Part shown: piece by piece, positions 41,161-51,530 of the stretch
Position numbering within the stretch: position 1 is the first letter of the stretch
Layout: every line of letters starts with the position of its first letter
From: Triglochin maritima
Lineage: Eukaryota > Streptophyta > Magnoliopsida > Alismatales > Juncaginaceae
DNA: 64,000 nucleotides
Assembly (NCBI GenBank): GCA_963682175.1
Contig: OY821789.1
Location: 34,326,150 to 34,390,149, forward strand
Direction of reading: 5' to 3'
The notes under the pieces: generated by a model
Seen by the model: only the letters and a program-made list of their open reading frames with translations
The model's database searches: none
Told to the model about the DNA's origin: nothing
Position numbers and translations under genes: made by a program

Positions 41161-44100
41161 AAACATTAAACCTGTGTGTCGAGAGAGGTATTTAGATTAT
41201 ATTTTTTCTGGAGAAAATCCAAAGACTATAGCACACGTAATTTGATAATAAGGACTTAGATTTTAAAATTCTCACATTTCTAATTTTTCAGCGCTCTAAT
41301 GATACAAATGGATATTATAACCTTCAAACGTTAAACATATGTGTGTCGAGAGAGGAATTTAGATTATATTTTTTCTGGAGAAAATCAATAGGCTATAGCT
41401 CACCAAATTTGATAAAAAACACTTAATTTTTCAAAGTCTATATTTTCAATGTTTTTGAGCGCTCTGATGATACCAATGATTATTAAAGCATGGAAATATT
41501 AAACATATGCGTGTGGAGAGAGGTATTTAGATTTTATTTTTCTGGAGAAAATCCAAAGACTATAGCTCACATAATTTGATAAAATGACTTATTTAAAAAA
41601 TTCTCACTTTTCTAATTTTTCGAGCGCTCCGATGATTCAATTGATTGTTATAACACGGAAACGTTAAACATATGCGTGTCGAGAGGGTTATTTAGATTAT
41701 ATTTTTCTGAATAAAAGCAGAAGACTATAGGTCACATAATTTTATAAAACGCCCTAGTTTTTAAAATTCTAAGTTTTCTAATTTTTTGAGCACTCTGATG
41801 ATACCAATGATTAATATAACATGGAAACGTGAAGCATATGCGTATCGAGAGGGGTATTTAGATTTTATTTTTTCTGGAGAAAATCCAAAAACTATAGCTC
41901 ACGTAATTTGTTAATAAAGACTTAGTTTTGAAAATTCTCTCTTTTCTAATTTTTTGAGCGCTCTAATGATACAAATTATTATTATAGCGTGGAAACGTGT
42001 ACATATGTGTGTCGAAAGAGGTATTTAGATTATATTTTTACTGGAGAAAATCAATAGGCTATGACTCACATAATTTGATAAAAATACTTAGTTTTTAAAA
42101 TTCTAGCTTTGCTATATTTTTTAGCGCACTGATGATAGAAATAATTATTATAACATGCCAACGTTAAACATATGCGTGTCGAGAGAGGTATTTATATTAT
42201 ATTTTTTCTGGAGAAAATCCAAGGGCTATAGCTCACGTAAATTGATAAAAACCCTTAGTTTTTAAAATTCTAACTTTTCTAATTTATTGAGCGGTCTGAT
42301 GACACTAATGATTATTATAAAATGCAAACGTTAAACATATGTGTGTGGAGAGAGGTATTTAGATTATATTTTTTCTGGAGAAAATCAAAAGCCTATAGCT
42401 CATGTAATTTGATAAAATGACTTATTTTTAAAATTCTGACTTTTCTAATTTTTTGAGTGCTCCGTTGATACAAATGATTATTATAACACGGAAACGTTAA
42501 ACATATGTGTGTTGAGAGAGGTATTTAGATTATAATTTTTCTGGAGAAAATCCAAAGACTATAGCTCACTTAGTTTAATAAAATGACTTATTTTTTAATT
42601 TTTCACTTTTCTAATTTTTTGAGTGTTCCGATGATACAATTGATGGTTATAACAAGGAAACGAGTACATATGTGTGTCGAGAGAGGTATTTAGAGTATAT
42701 TTTTTCTGGAGAAAATCAACAGGCTTTAACTCACAAAATTTGACAAAAAATCTTAGTTTTTAAAATTCTTACTTTTCTATGTTTTTGAGCGCTCTGATGA
42801 TACAAATAATTATTATAACATAACAACGTTAAACATATGCGTGCCGAGAGAGGTATTTATATTATATATTTTTTGGATAAAATCCAAAGGCTATAGCTCA
42901 CGTAAATTGATAAAAACACTTAGTTTTTAAAATTCTAATTTTCTAATTTATTGAGCGCTCTGATGATACCAATGATTATTATAACATGGAAACGTTAAAC
43001 ATATGCGTGTAGAGAGTGATATTTAGATTATATTTTTTCTGGAGAAAATCCAAAGCCACCAGCTCACGTAATTTGATAAAATGACTTATTTAAAAAATTC
43101 TCTGTTTTCTAATTTTTTGAGTGCTTTGATGATACAAATGATTATTATAAGCTAGAAGCGTTAAACATATGCGTGTCGAGAGAGTTATTTAGATTTTATT
43201 TTTTCTGGAGAAAATCCAAAGACTACAGCTCACGTAATTTGATAATAAAGACTTAGTTTTTAAATTCTAAATTTTCAATTTTTTTGAGCGCTCTGATGAT
43301 ACCAATGATTATTCTAACATGGAAACGTTAAACATATGCGTGTCGAGAGAGGTATTTAGATTTTATTTTTTCTGGAGCAAATCCAAACCTTATTACTCAT
43401 TTAATTTGATAAAATGACTTATTTTTAAAATTCTCACTTTTCTAATTTTATGAACGCTCCGATGATACCATTGATGGTTATAACAGGGAAACGATAAATA
43501 TATGCGTGTCGAGAGAGATATTTAGATTATATTTTTTCTGAATAAAATACGAAGACTATAGCTCACCTAATTTGATAAAAACCCTTCGTTTTTAAAATTC
43601 TCACTTTTCTAATTTTTTGAACGCTCCGACGATACAATTGATTGCTATAACACGGAAACGTTAAACATATGCGTGTCGAGAGAGGTATTTAGATTATACT
43701 TTTCTGAATAAAATGTGAAGACTATAGGTCACATAATTGTATAAAACCCCCTAGTTTTTAAAATTCTAACTTTTCTAATTTTTTGAGCGCTTTGATGATA
43801 CCAATGATTAATATAACTTGGAAACCTTAGACATATGCGTGTCGAGAGAAGTATTTAGATTTTATTTTTTCTGGAGAAAATCAAAATACTATAGCTCACG
43901 TAATTTGATAATAAAGACTTAGTTTTTAAAATTCTCCCTTTTCTAATTTTTTGAGCGCTCTAAAGATACAAATGATTATTATAACCGGAAACGTTAAACA
44001 TATCTGTGTCGAGAGAGGTATTTAGAGTATTAGTTTTCTGGAGAAAATCAATTGGCTATATCTCACAAAATTTGACAAAAAATCTTAGTTTTTAAAATTC

Positions 44101-45518
44101 TTACTTTTCTATGTTTTTGAGCGCTCTGATGATACAAATAATTATTATAACATGCTAACGCTAAACATATGCATGCCGAGAGAGGTATTTATACTATATT
44201 TTTTATGGAAAAAAATCCAAAGGCTAGCTCACGTAAATTGATAAAAACCCTTAGTTTTTAAAATTCTAAATTTTCTAATTTAGTGGGTGCTCTGATGATA
44301 CCAATGATTATTATAACATGGAAACGTTAAACATATGCGTGTGGAGAGAGGTATTTAGATTATATTTTTTCTGGAGAAAATCCAAAACCTACATCTCACG
44401 TAATTTGATAAAACAAATTATTTAAAAAATTCTCACTTTTCTAAATTTTTGAGTGCTCCGATGATACAAATGATTATTATAACCCGGAAACATTAAACCT
44501 ATGTGTGTCGAGAGAGGTATTTAGATTATATTTTTTCTGGAGAAAATCCAAAGACTATAGCACACGTAATTTGATAATAAGGACTTAGATTTTAAAATTC
44601 TCACATTTCTAATTTTTCAGCGCTCTAATGATACAAATGAATATTATAACCTTGAAACGTTAAACATATGATTGTCGAGAGAGGTATTTAGATTATATTT
44701 TTTCTGGAGAAAATCAATAGGCTATAGCTCACATAATTTGATAAAAATACATAGTTTTTAAAATTCTAACTTTCCTATGTTTTTGAGCGCTCTGATGATA
44801 GAAATAATTATTATAACATGCCAACGTTAAATATATGCGTGTCGGGAGAGGTATAGGTATTATATTTTTTCTGGAGAAAATCCAAAGGCTATAGCTCACC
44901 TAATTTGATAAAAACACTCTGTTTTTCAAATTCTATCTTTTCAATGTTTTTGAGCGATCTGATGATACAAATGATTATTATAGCATGTAAATGTGGAACA
45001 TATGCGTGTGGAGAGAGGTATTTAGATTATATTTTTTCTGGAGAAAATCCAAAGCCTAAAGCTCACGTAATTTGATAAAATGACTTGTTTAAAAAAATTT
45101 CAGTTTTCTAAATTTTTGAGCGCTCCGATGATACAATTGATTGTTATAACACAGAAATGTTAAACATATGTGTGTCGAGAGAGGTATTTAGATTATATTT
45201 TTCTGAATAAAAGCTGAAGACTATAGGTCACATAATTTTATAAAACCCCCTAGTTTTTTAAATTCTAACTTTTCTAATTTTTTGAGCACTCTAATGATAC
45301 CAATGATTAATATAACATGGAAACGTTAAACGCATGTGTGTAAAGAGAGGTATTTAGATTTTATTTTTTCTGGAGAAAATCCAAATACTATAACTCACGA
45401 AATTTGATAATAAAGACTTAGTTTTTAAAATTCTCACATTTCTAATTTTTTAGCGCTCTAATGATACAAATGATTATTATAACCTTGAAACGTTAAACAT
45501 ATGTGTGTCGAGAGTGGT

Positions 45519-45647
45519 TTTTTAGGGTTTAGGGTTTAGGGTTTTTTTAGGGTTTAGGGTTTAATTTTTTTAGGGTTTTAGGGTTTAGGGTTTAGGGTTT
45601 TTTTTAGGGTTTAGGGTTTAATTTTTTTAGGGTTTTAGGGTTTAGGG
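45519..45647 (+). repeat. Interstitial telomeric repeat tract 1, T-rich variant
   Basis: TTTAGGG units alternate with units in which the T run is expanded to seven or eight. A module of about 60 bp, with TTTAATTTTTTTAGGG in it, occurs twice. The left junction with satellite is abrupt, after GTCGAGAGTGGT. The right junction is a T8 run leading into a LINE-like block. Orientation is the same as in the terminal telomere. Confidence 0.9.
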
Positions 45648-47428
45648 TTTTTTTTGGGGCCCGAAAGTTTATAGAGGCCAGGTTTACGTCTGCCTGCATT
45701 TCATGAATAAGTAGTACATGCTATGATCCTAGAGGCCACAGGCGGCCCGAATACAAGTATGCCAAGGCCAAAAGGCCTTTAGAGTATGCTAATGGGCCTA
45801 AGCCCAATGAAAGAAAAGCTATGGACAACATGGCCTTTTTTTATCTATTAGAAAGGGAAAATTCGATCGGCCGAAAATAATATCGGTCGACCGAAACTGC
45901 TGAATCAAAAGGAGGTTTGATGAAAACCTTACCCCACTTCATCCTATGTTTGACAAGCTGTCTACTCGTGTTCGTCCACCCGTCGACTGCTTCAAGAACG
46001 TAGAAGACCCACTTCGTATTCTAGATGCTCCAAGGTACGCTCGACGATAGGTCTTCATCCAAAGTCGCCCACAAAGCTGAGAAATGAGTAGACAACAAAC
46101 CAAACACATGTACCTCCCTCCATCTGAAGTATGAGTTTGGTTTCTGAACGTACCACTCCAGTTGATCCAAGAAGTGATGCCAAGATGAAAAATGGGGAGA
46201 TTTTGTGTCTTTCAAGTCCTCGCCACCTATACTGTCCATTTAGAAGTCAAACATGACTCCATTTTCTTCAAGAGCTTTCGCCGGCGTGAGGCACCTTTCC
46301 AAAGAGCGGCTACTAACTGGAGATACTCATGAAGCCAAGATTCTTCACCATTTAAGCAAAGGGGACAAGCCTCAAAATAACCAATCTCCACTGTGAATTG
46401 CACCCGACAAATGTTCATGATGGGTTCGACCAAAGATGACAGAGGACTTCGCGCATTCCAGACATTCCCCCTCAGTTTCTACTTAGAAGTCACCAACATT
46501 TTGCTCAATCCACATTCACCATCCGTAGGCTTGAGATGGAGGTCAACCGATCAAATTTCCGTGCTAGCGATCCTCCGTGATCTCCCATCTTGATGTCGGC
46601 TAATGTGGAGGAGCCCGGGCTGGATTCTTCACCATAGAAACTGCTGGTTCGGTGTGAATTGCATGAAGGAACCCCGAATTTGCCACAATTGACCGAAATT
46701 GCCACAGTTGACCCGAAATTGGGCTGCCGTTGACCGAAAGTCAACCCAAAATCCAAGGTTGCAATCAGCCAATTGGTTGATGTTGATGTGGAATTGAGGG
46801 GCCAACAACCTTGCTGTGATGCTGTGGGAATGGATTAGGGTGGGATTGGAGCCCGAAATGCGGAGGTTCGCGCCGGCGAACCCAAAGTCGCGCGGAGGTG
46901 ATGTTGGAGTTCAAGCATGATTCCGGCGATGCAATGGAGCCCAATGTCGCTTGGAAAAGGATGCCCTAGCCATGATGCACGTGTAGGATGCCCGGATTTA
47001 ATTTTGGGGTGCGTTTTGGCCGGGATTGCAAAATCGCGATTCGCCGGAACCCGGAAAATCGCAAATCCAATCCGCGGATTCTTTGGTGTTGGGGCTGAAT
47101 TGATGGGTCCCCAAGCTTGCTGCAGTGATGTGGGAGTGGAATGGGGTGGAAGTGCGGCTTGAGATGCGGAGTTGTGCGCCCAAATTCCAGAAATCGCGCG
47201 GATGCGACTGTGAAGGTTTGAAGCTTCAAGCTTGAATCCGGCGAATGGCTGCGACCTTGAGTGGTCTGGGAGGATGGAGGGTGATGTCCTTGCCTTGATC
47301 CACGAGTATGACGCCCTAAGTTCCTCGTGTGGTGGAGATCTTGGCCGGAAATTGAGAGGCGAATTTTGGGCGAAAATATCGCCAAAATCGCGAGAGCAAA
47401 AAAATTTGTTCGTGGAATGGGCTGGGCT
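45648..47428 (-). mobile_element. LINE-like element 1, internally deleted, embedded in telomeric repeats
   Basis: About 1.78 kb. Read on the minus strand it begins AAGCCCAGCCCATT at 47428, where telomere repeat abuts, and ends in GGGCCCC followed by an A8 run (T8 on the plus strand, 45648-45655) joined to TTTAGGG repeat. It is far more GC-rich than the satellite. Minus-strand frames of 60-140 codons (for example 47385-46966 and 46433-46227) do not resemble the LINE ORF1 next door or any reverse transcriptase I can recognise, and stops interrupt them. Sharing its 5' end with element 2 and ending in oligo(A) suggest a non-autonomous relative of that LINE. The family link rests on the 5' terminal motif and layout only. 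Confidence 0.6.
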
Positions 47429-47908
47429 TAGGGTTTAGGGTTTAGGGTTTAAGGTTAGGGTTTAGGGTTTAGGGTTTTTTAGGGTTTATGGTTTAGGGTT
47501 TAGGGTTTAGGGTTTATTTAGGGTTTATGGTTTCTTTAGGGTTTAGGGTTAGGGTTTAGGGTTTATTTTAGGATTTAGGGTTTAGGGTTTTTTAGGGTTT
47601 TTAGGGGGTTTTATGGTTTTTTTAGGGTTTAGGGTTTAGGGTTTTTAGTGGTTTTTTAGGGTTTAGGGTTTATGGTTTAGGGTTAGGGTTTAGGGTTTAG
47701 TTAAGGGTTTAGGGTTTAGGGTTTAGGGTTTTTTTAGGGTTTAGGGTTTAGGGTTTTAGGGTCTTAGGGTTTAGGGTTTAGGGTTTTAGGGTTTTAGGGT
47801 TTATGGTTTAGGGTTTTAGGGTTTAGGGTTTTTTTAGGGTTTAGGGTTTAGGGTTTAGGGTTTTTTTTAGGGTTTACGGTTTAGGGTTTTAGGGTTTAGG
47901 GTTTAGAG
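47429..47908 (+). repeat. Interstitial telomeric repeat tract 2, highly degenerate
   Basis: About 480 bp of TTTAGGG with many variants: TTTTAGGG, TTTTTTTAGGG, TTTATGG, TTTACGG and TTAGGG. It lies between LINE-like elements 1 and 2 in the orientation of the terminal telomere. It is much more degenerate than the terminal array, which fits an older, internalised end. Confidence 0.93.
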
Positions 47909-50900
47909 TTTTTTTTTTAACAACCAACCTTCTATTTCTTGGCAAAAGAAATTACAAGTATGTAGCCTATTTGTGTGTGGGTCATAGAAGCCCAACACAC
48001 CTTACATCATATGTGTCTAAGGTATTTTGTAAAGTGAATCTGTGCTAATGGGCTCGCAGGCCCAATTACTGGTCCTAAATCAATTTTTACCCATGTTTCT
48101 CTGAAAATGGCGTAGTGGGCTGAAAAAAGTTCAGCAGGAGATAGGCCCACAACGTTCGGCCATCAAGACTGGACTTGCATGACTAATTGCTCGGGCACTG
48201 TTCATGCAGACTGGTTCTTGCACCTGTGCAGCAAATTCTAGCATAGTGAATTATTTACACTACTTGCTTAATTTACCTTAGATCTCCAAAATCAATCAGA
48301 ATGAACCCTTGCGCATATGGAGTCTTTGGGATCTTCTTGGTTCAATTTGCACATGTAGTGGAGTTTTCAGCATTTCTTTCAAGGAAATTTCAGGTTCATA
48401 CTCACTTTCTTCTTGATTTCCTTTTGCATTATCAACATATGAGTCTTCACTTTCAAAGTCTTCTTCATCTTTTTCTTCTTGCTGCAAATCAGATTGAGTA
48501 GTGTCTGATTTCTCCATTTCCTTGTCAATTTCGGAATCTCCTTTTCCATCAGCTGCATCCATTTTTTTCCAAAAAATATGTTGTTTTCGTGCTTCTACAA
48601 TGGCTTCCTTTTTTTTTCATGTTACTTTCTTTCATGAGACGTGTGACTTCTTCTTCCAAATTTACTTCTTCCCTCCTTCCTTGGATTTTAACCATTTGTG
48701 TGGTGGAGTAGGTGACATCATCTTCTTCACTTGAGTTGAGTCTAATGATTCTTGTTCCTCCTTTTTTCCTTCTTTTACTCTTTGTGTTTGTTCTCCCACT
48801 CTTGCTTCTCCTGATCTTGTGTGCATCATGATATTGTTGCTCAATTAATTCTTCTTTATTTGGTGTGTGTTCCTTGTCCTCCGATGTTTCTCCCCTTTCA
48901 ACTTGAGTATTAAACGCACACATGGGATGATACTCCAATGCTTGTGCAGATAAAGATGCAGCACTTCTCTTTTCTTCTAGTGGTTGGGCAAGTTGTGGTT
49001 GTGATGATGAGAGCACACTCATTGCTTCTGATGCTAATTCTGAAATTCTGTTTTCCTCAATGGACAACACAGAATTTCTGTTTGCTGCATGTGAAGTTTG
49101 CTGAATTTCCTCACCTTGTTTCTGAATTTGCTGTCCCATGTGTTCAAGTGTGGGATTAATTAGTGGCGAGACTTGTGGTGTATCTGCTGGTTTTTGTCTT
49201 GCTATATTTGACACTTGATTTCCCAATTCAGCCCCATCTTGTGACCTTGCATCTGCATTTACTTGTGCAAGTACTGGTATAAACTTAGGCCTCCATTCTT
49301 GCCGTGTGATTGTTGGTGCTGTTATTGTAGTTTTCTGGTGTAGAGATGTGGCAGGTGCTGCATCTTGAGTTTTGCTTTTCTCATTTTCTTCCACTCGAAT
49401 TCTGCATTTTGCTTCCATGTGTCCAATTTTCATGCAAAAGTTACAAAAAGGTGGCACATTCTCATAGTGAACCGGTTGTATGTAAGTTTGCTCACCATTG
49501 TGGATGGTTATGTGATCAGGCTTTGGCTTTGAAAGGTCCATTTCTACACAAATTTTGCAAACTCCCGGCCTCATGAAATCCATATCATCTCTTGAACTGC
49601 ATATATATTTTCCGAATCCGGTGGCAATAGATTTCAAAGCATCGGGGTGGTGAAGATGTAAGTCCAAAGCAGGAAAATTAATCCAAATTGGTGCCTGTAT
49701 GGGTTCTAATCCCACTTTAAAATATGGAGACCAATTGAACACTCACATTTTTTTCTCCCCAAAGTACCAGTTGTGTAACCAAACTTTCACAAAGCTTTCT
49801 TCATCAAATAATCTGATACTAACATGTCGAGGTGCAAGTGCTCCAACTTCACAAAAATCTTTTTTGCCAAGAGTTTCTTCCAAATGATTTTGGATGTCGA
49901 GAAGTTCTGGTCTAGGACTCGAGAATTTTCCAATCAAGCACCATTCAAAATCATGACCCATGGTTTTGATTTCAGACACTGAGAAAGTAATACTTGGATT
50001 TCCTTCATCATCAAAACTAGCATTTCTGGCTGGAATTCGTGTTACATATTTAGGGGGTCTACATCTGGGACGCACCACACTAGCATATGATTTTTTCTGA
50101 GTATAATGTGTATTAGGACCAAAAAAATTCCTAATTGGTGATTCTGGTGGTCTAGGTTGGTCTTGTGCATTATCAATTGTGGCCATGTGAACAACAAATC
50201 CACTAAATAAAAATGCAGTCACCTTCGTGAGTCACCCGCGAGCCCATTTTCTTCCCCGAATCCACCAAGGTCGTTGCGCAGCTCCGCCGCACAATCAACC
50301 AAATTGAAGCCAAAGGAGTGTCCCACAGGAGCAGCCGACTGTTCTGAAGTGCGGAATTTAGGTGATTTCCCGTCCAGCTCGCGTAATGGGAGAGGGGGCC
50401 GTCGACGTCAAAATCGCCAACTCGACCCACGAATTCGCTCAGTAATCGATCAAATTGAATCCACCGGAGTGTTCCACATAGACCACAGGAGGTTGGAGGA
50501 GGTTTAATTGAAATATGGATGCCTCTAGCGAGCCAAAGAAGGGGCGGTTTCCGGTGCCAGCGTAGATCGACGAACTTGAGTTTCCTTGCAAATTCGAATT
50601 CAATTGACACCACAGGAACTCTCCTTGATAACCACTGAGCGTAGGAAGATGAAGAATCGAAGCACGACACCACTCAGCAAACCGATTCAAATTAGGTCGC
50701 CGGCCGGTGAAATTTCCGAACACTCCGAGAAGATGAACCGAAATCAATGCACCAGAAAGCGTTTGAACACTTCTCTGAATGTTCCCCACACGTTGCTGGA
50801 GGATTTTGGAGCTCCGGCAAGTTAGCAACGTTAATGGAACAGTGACCGTCGGAGTTCAACCGGCCGCAAAGGTAGTCGACTGAGATCTTAAACGAAAGGG

Positions 50901-51089
50901 GAGACTGAGGGGAGTTCGGAACGACCAAGAGCAAGCCCAAGAACCTCTTGGTGTGTCCTAGATCTGAGATGAAAGGTAGTGGGGGGGTGAGAGGTGATGA
51001 CGTGGCGTGGAAAAAAAGGATTAGCAGAATCACACTTTTTCGCCAGAGCGGCTGAGGAGAGAGAAATTTTTTCTCAAATGGGCTGGGCT
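47909..51089 (-). mobile_element. LINE element 2 with ORF1 but no ORF2, embedded in telomeric repeats
   Basis: About 3.18 kb. On the minus strand it starts AAGCCCAGCCCATT near 51089, has a 5' leader of about 900 bp, an ORF1 of the plant L1 type (listed separately), about 380 bp of 3' sequence, then GGTTGGTTGTT and an A10 run (T10 at 47909-47918) fused to TTTAGGG repeat. No endonuclease or reverse-transcriptase sequence follows ORF1, so the element could not move by itself and would need enzymes from an intact relative. Both ends adjoin telomeric repeat. Short frames at 50203-51033 are 5' leader sequence. Confidence 0.85.
48296..50186 (-). pseudogene. LINE ORF1 (DUF4283 plus CCHC zinc knuckle), nearly intact
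   Basis: ATG at 50186 opens a frame with the DUF4283-type region (SYASVVRP near residue 30, then DFEWCLIGKFSSPRPELLDI). A TGA at 49745-49743 interrupts it, where Arg (CGA) is the likely original. The frame then continues without shift through FNWSPYFKVG, PIWINFPALDLHLHH, and a zinc knuckle CNFCMKIGHMEAKC (C-x2-C-x4-H-x4-C). A long charged tail follows. At 48549 the frame ends after a run of seven A; a one-base slip there would extend the frame through an acidic segment to 48296. ORF1 proteins of plant L1 elements bind element RNA. Only two lesions are visible, so the insertion is not ancient. Confidence 0.85.
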
Positions 51090-51208
51090 TAGGGTTTAGG
51101 GTTTAGGTTTTTTTTTAGGGTTTAGGGTTTAGGGTTTTTTTTAGGGTTTAGGGTTTAGGTTTTTTTTTTTAGGGTTTAGGGTTTAGGGTTAGGGTTTAGG
51201 GTTTAGGG
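51090..51208 (+). repeat. Interstitial telomeric repeat tract 3
   Basis: About 120 bp of TTTAGGG with three units whose T run is expanded to eight or more. It separates the 5' end of LINE 2 from the T run of LINE fragment 3. Orientation matches the terminal telomere. Confidence 0.92.
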
Positions 51209-51478
51209 TTTTTTTTTGCCCCAAAAAGACCACACTCTTTTATATCATTTTGAAAAAATACAAAAGTTTGCTCATTGTGAGCAGATTTAGTGTAGTCTAA
51301 ATGAAAGCCACAGACGGCTATCCAGACCTTAGAGAAGCGATAAAAAAACCTACGGGGTTATAGGAAAAACCACTTCTCAAGGCGTACAAATATGGAAATA
51401 ATGCGATTTTCTCTACCACCTTATCATAGTGATTTCTCCTTTTCTCCCAAAGTTGTTCGAGCAAGTCATCCAATTGCG
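51209..51478 (-). mobile_element. LINE fragment 3, 5'-truncated, with poly(A) end on telomeric repeat
   Basis: About 270 bp. The plus strand goes from GGGTTTAGGG into a T9 run, then GCCCCAAAAAGACCACAC, so the minus strand ends GTGTGGTCTTTTTGGGGC plus oligo(A), a common ending of plant LINE 3' UTRs. The other end (CATCCAATTGCG) runs straight into TTTAGGG. No coding sequence is visible. It looks like a 5'-truncated copy of a LINE family different from element 2. Confidence 0.65.
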
Positions 51479-51530
51479 TTTAGGGTTTTAGGGTTTAGGG
51501 TTTAGGGTTTTAGGGTTTTAGGGTGTAGGG
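51479..51530 (+). repeat. Interstitial telomeric repeat tract 4
   Basis: About 50 bp of TTTAGGG and TTTTAGGG, ending GGGTGTAGGG, directly fused to satellite sequence TAAAGAGAGGTATTTAG. It closes the telomere/LINE block. Confidence 0.9.

Larger units (their letters stand above)
11221..45518. repeat. Subtelomeric satellite array, monomer about 166 bp
   Basis: About 34 kb of head-to-tail monomers make some 200 copies. Successive ACGTT landmarks at 17386, 17552 and 17718 are 166 bp apart. A typical monomer carries, in order, AACGTTAAACATATGCGTG, TCGAGAGAGGTATTTAGA, TTATATTTTTTCTGGAGAAA, GGCTATAGCTCACGTAATTT, GATAAAA, TTTTTAAAATTCT, TTTTTTGAGCGCTCTGATGA and ACAAATGATTATTATAACATG. Monomers are strongly AT-rich. 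At least three subtypes alternate: one with TCTGAATAAAAT plus GGTCACATAATTTTATAAAA, one with GATAATAAAGACTTAG, and one with CAATTGATTGTTATAAC. The array is interrupted at 16029-16888 and 31403-31440. Short reading frames inside it are chance. It ends abruptly in telomeric repeats at 45519. Confidence 0.97.

Noticed and set aside
11221..45518. CRISPR-like array
   Set aside because: Repeats are head-to-tail 166-bp monomers with no unique spacers, in a plant nuclear genome.
45519..45647. Chromosome fusion point (head-to-head telomeres)
   Set aside because: All internal telomeric tracts have the same orientation as the terminal telomere, whereas a fusion would show inverted CCCTAAA/TTTAGGG.
46021..47385. 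Minus-strand frames in LINE-like element 1 as genes
   Set aside because: Short, broken by stops and unrecognised; treated as the body of a degenerate element.
50203..51033. Frames of 113-156 codons on the minus strand as separate genes
   Set aside because: They overlap each other in different frames and occupy the 5' leader of LINE 2.
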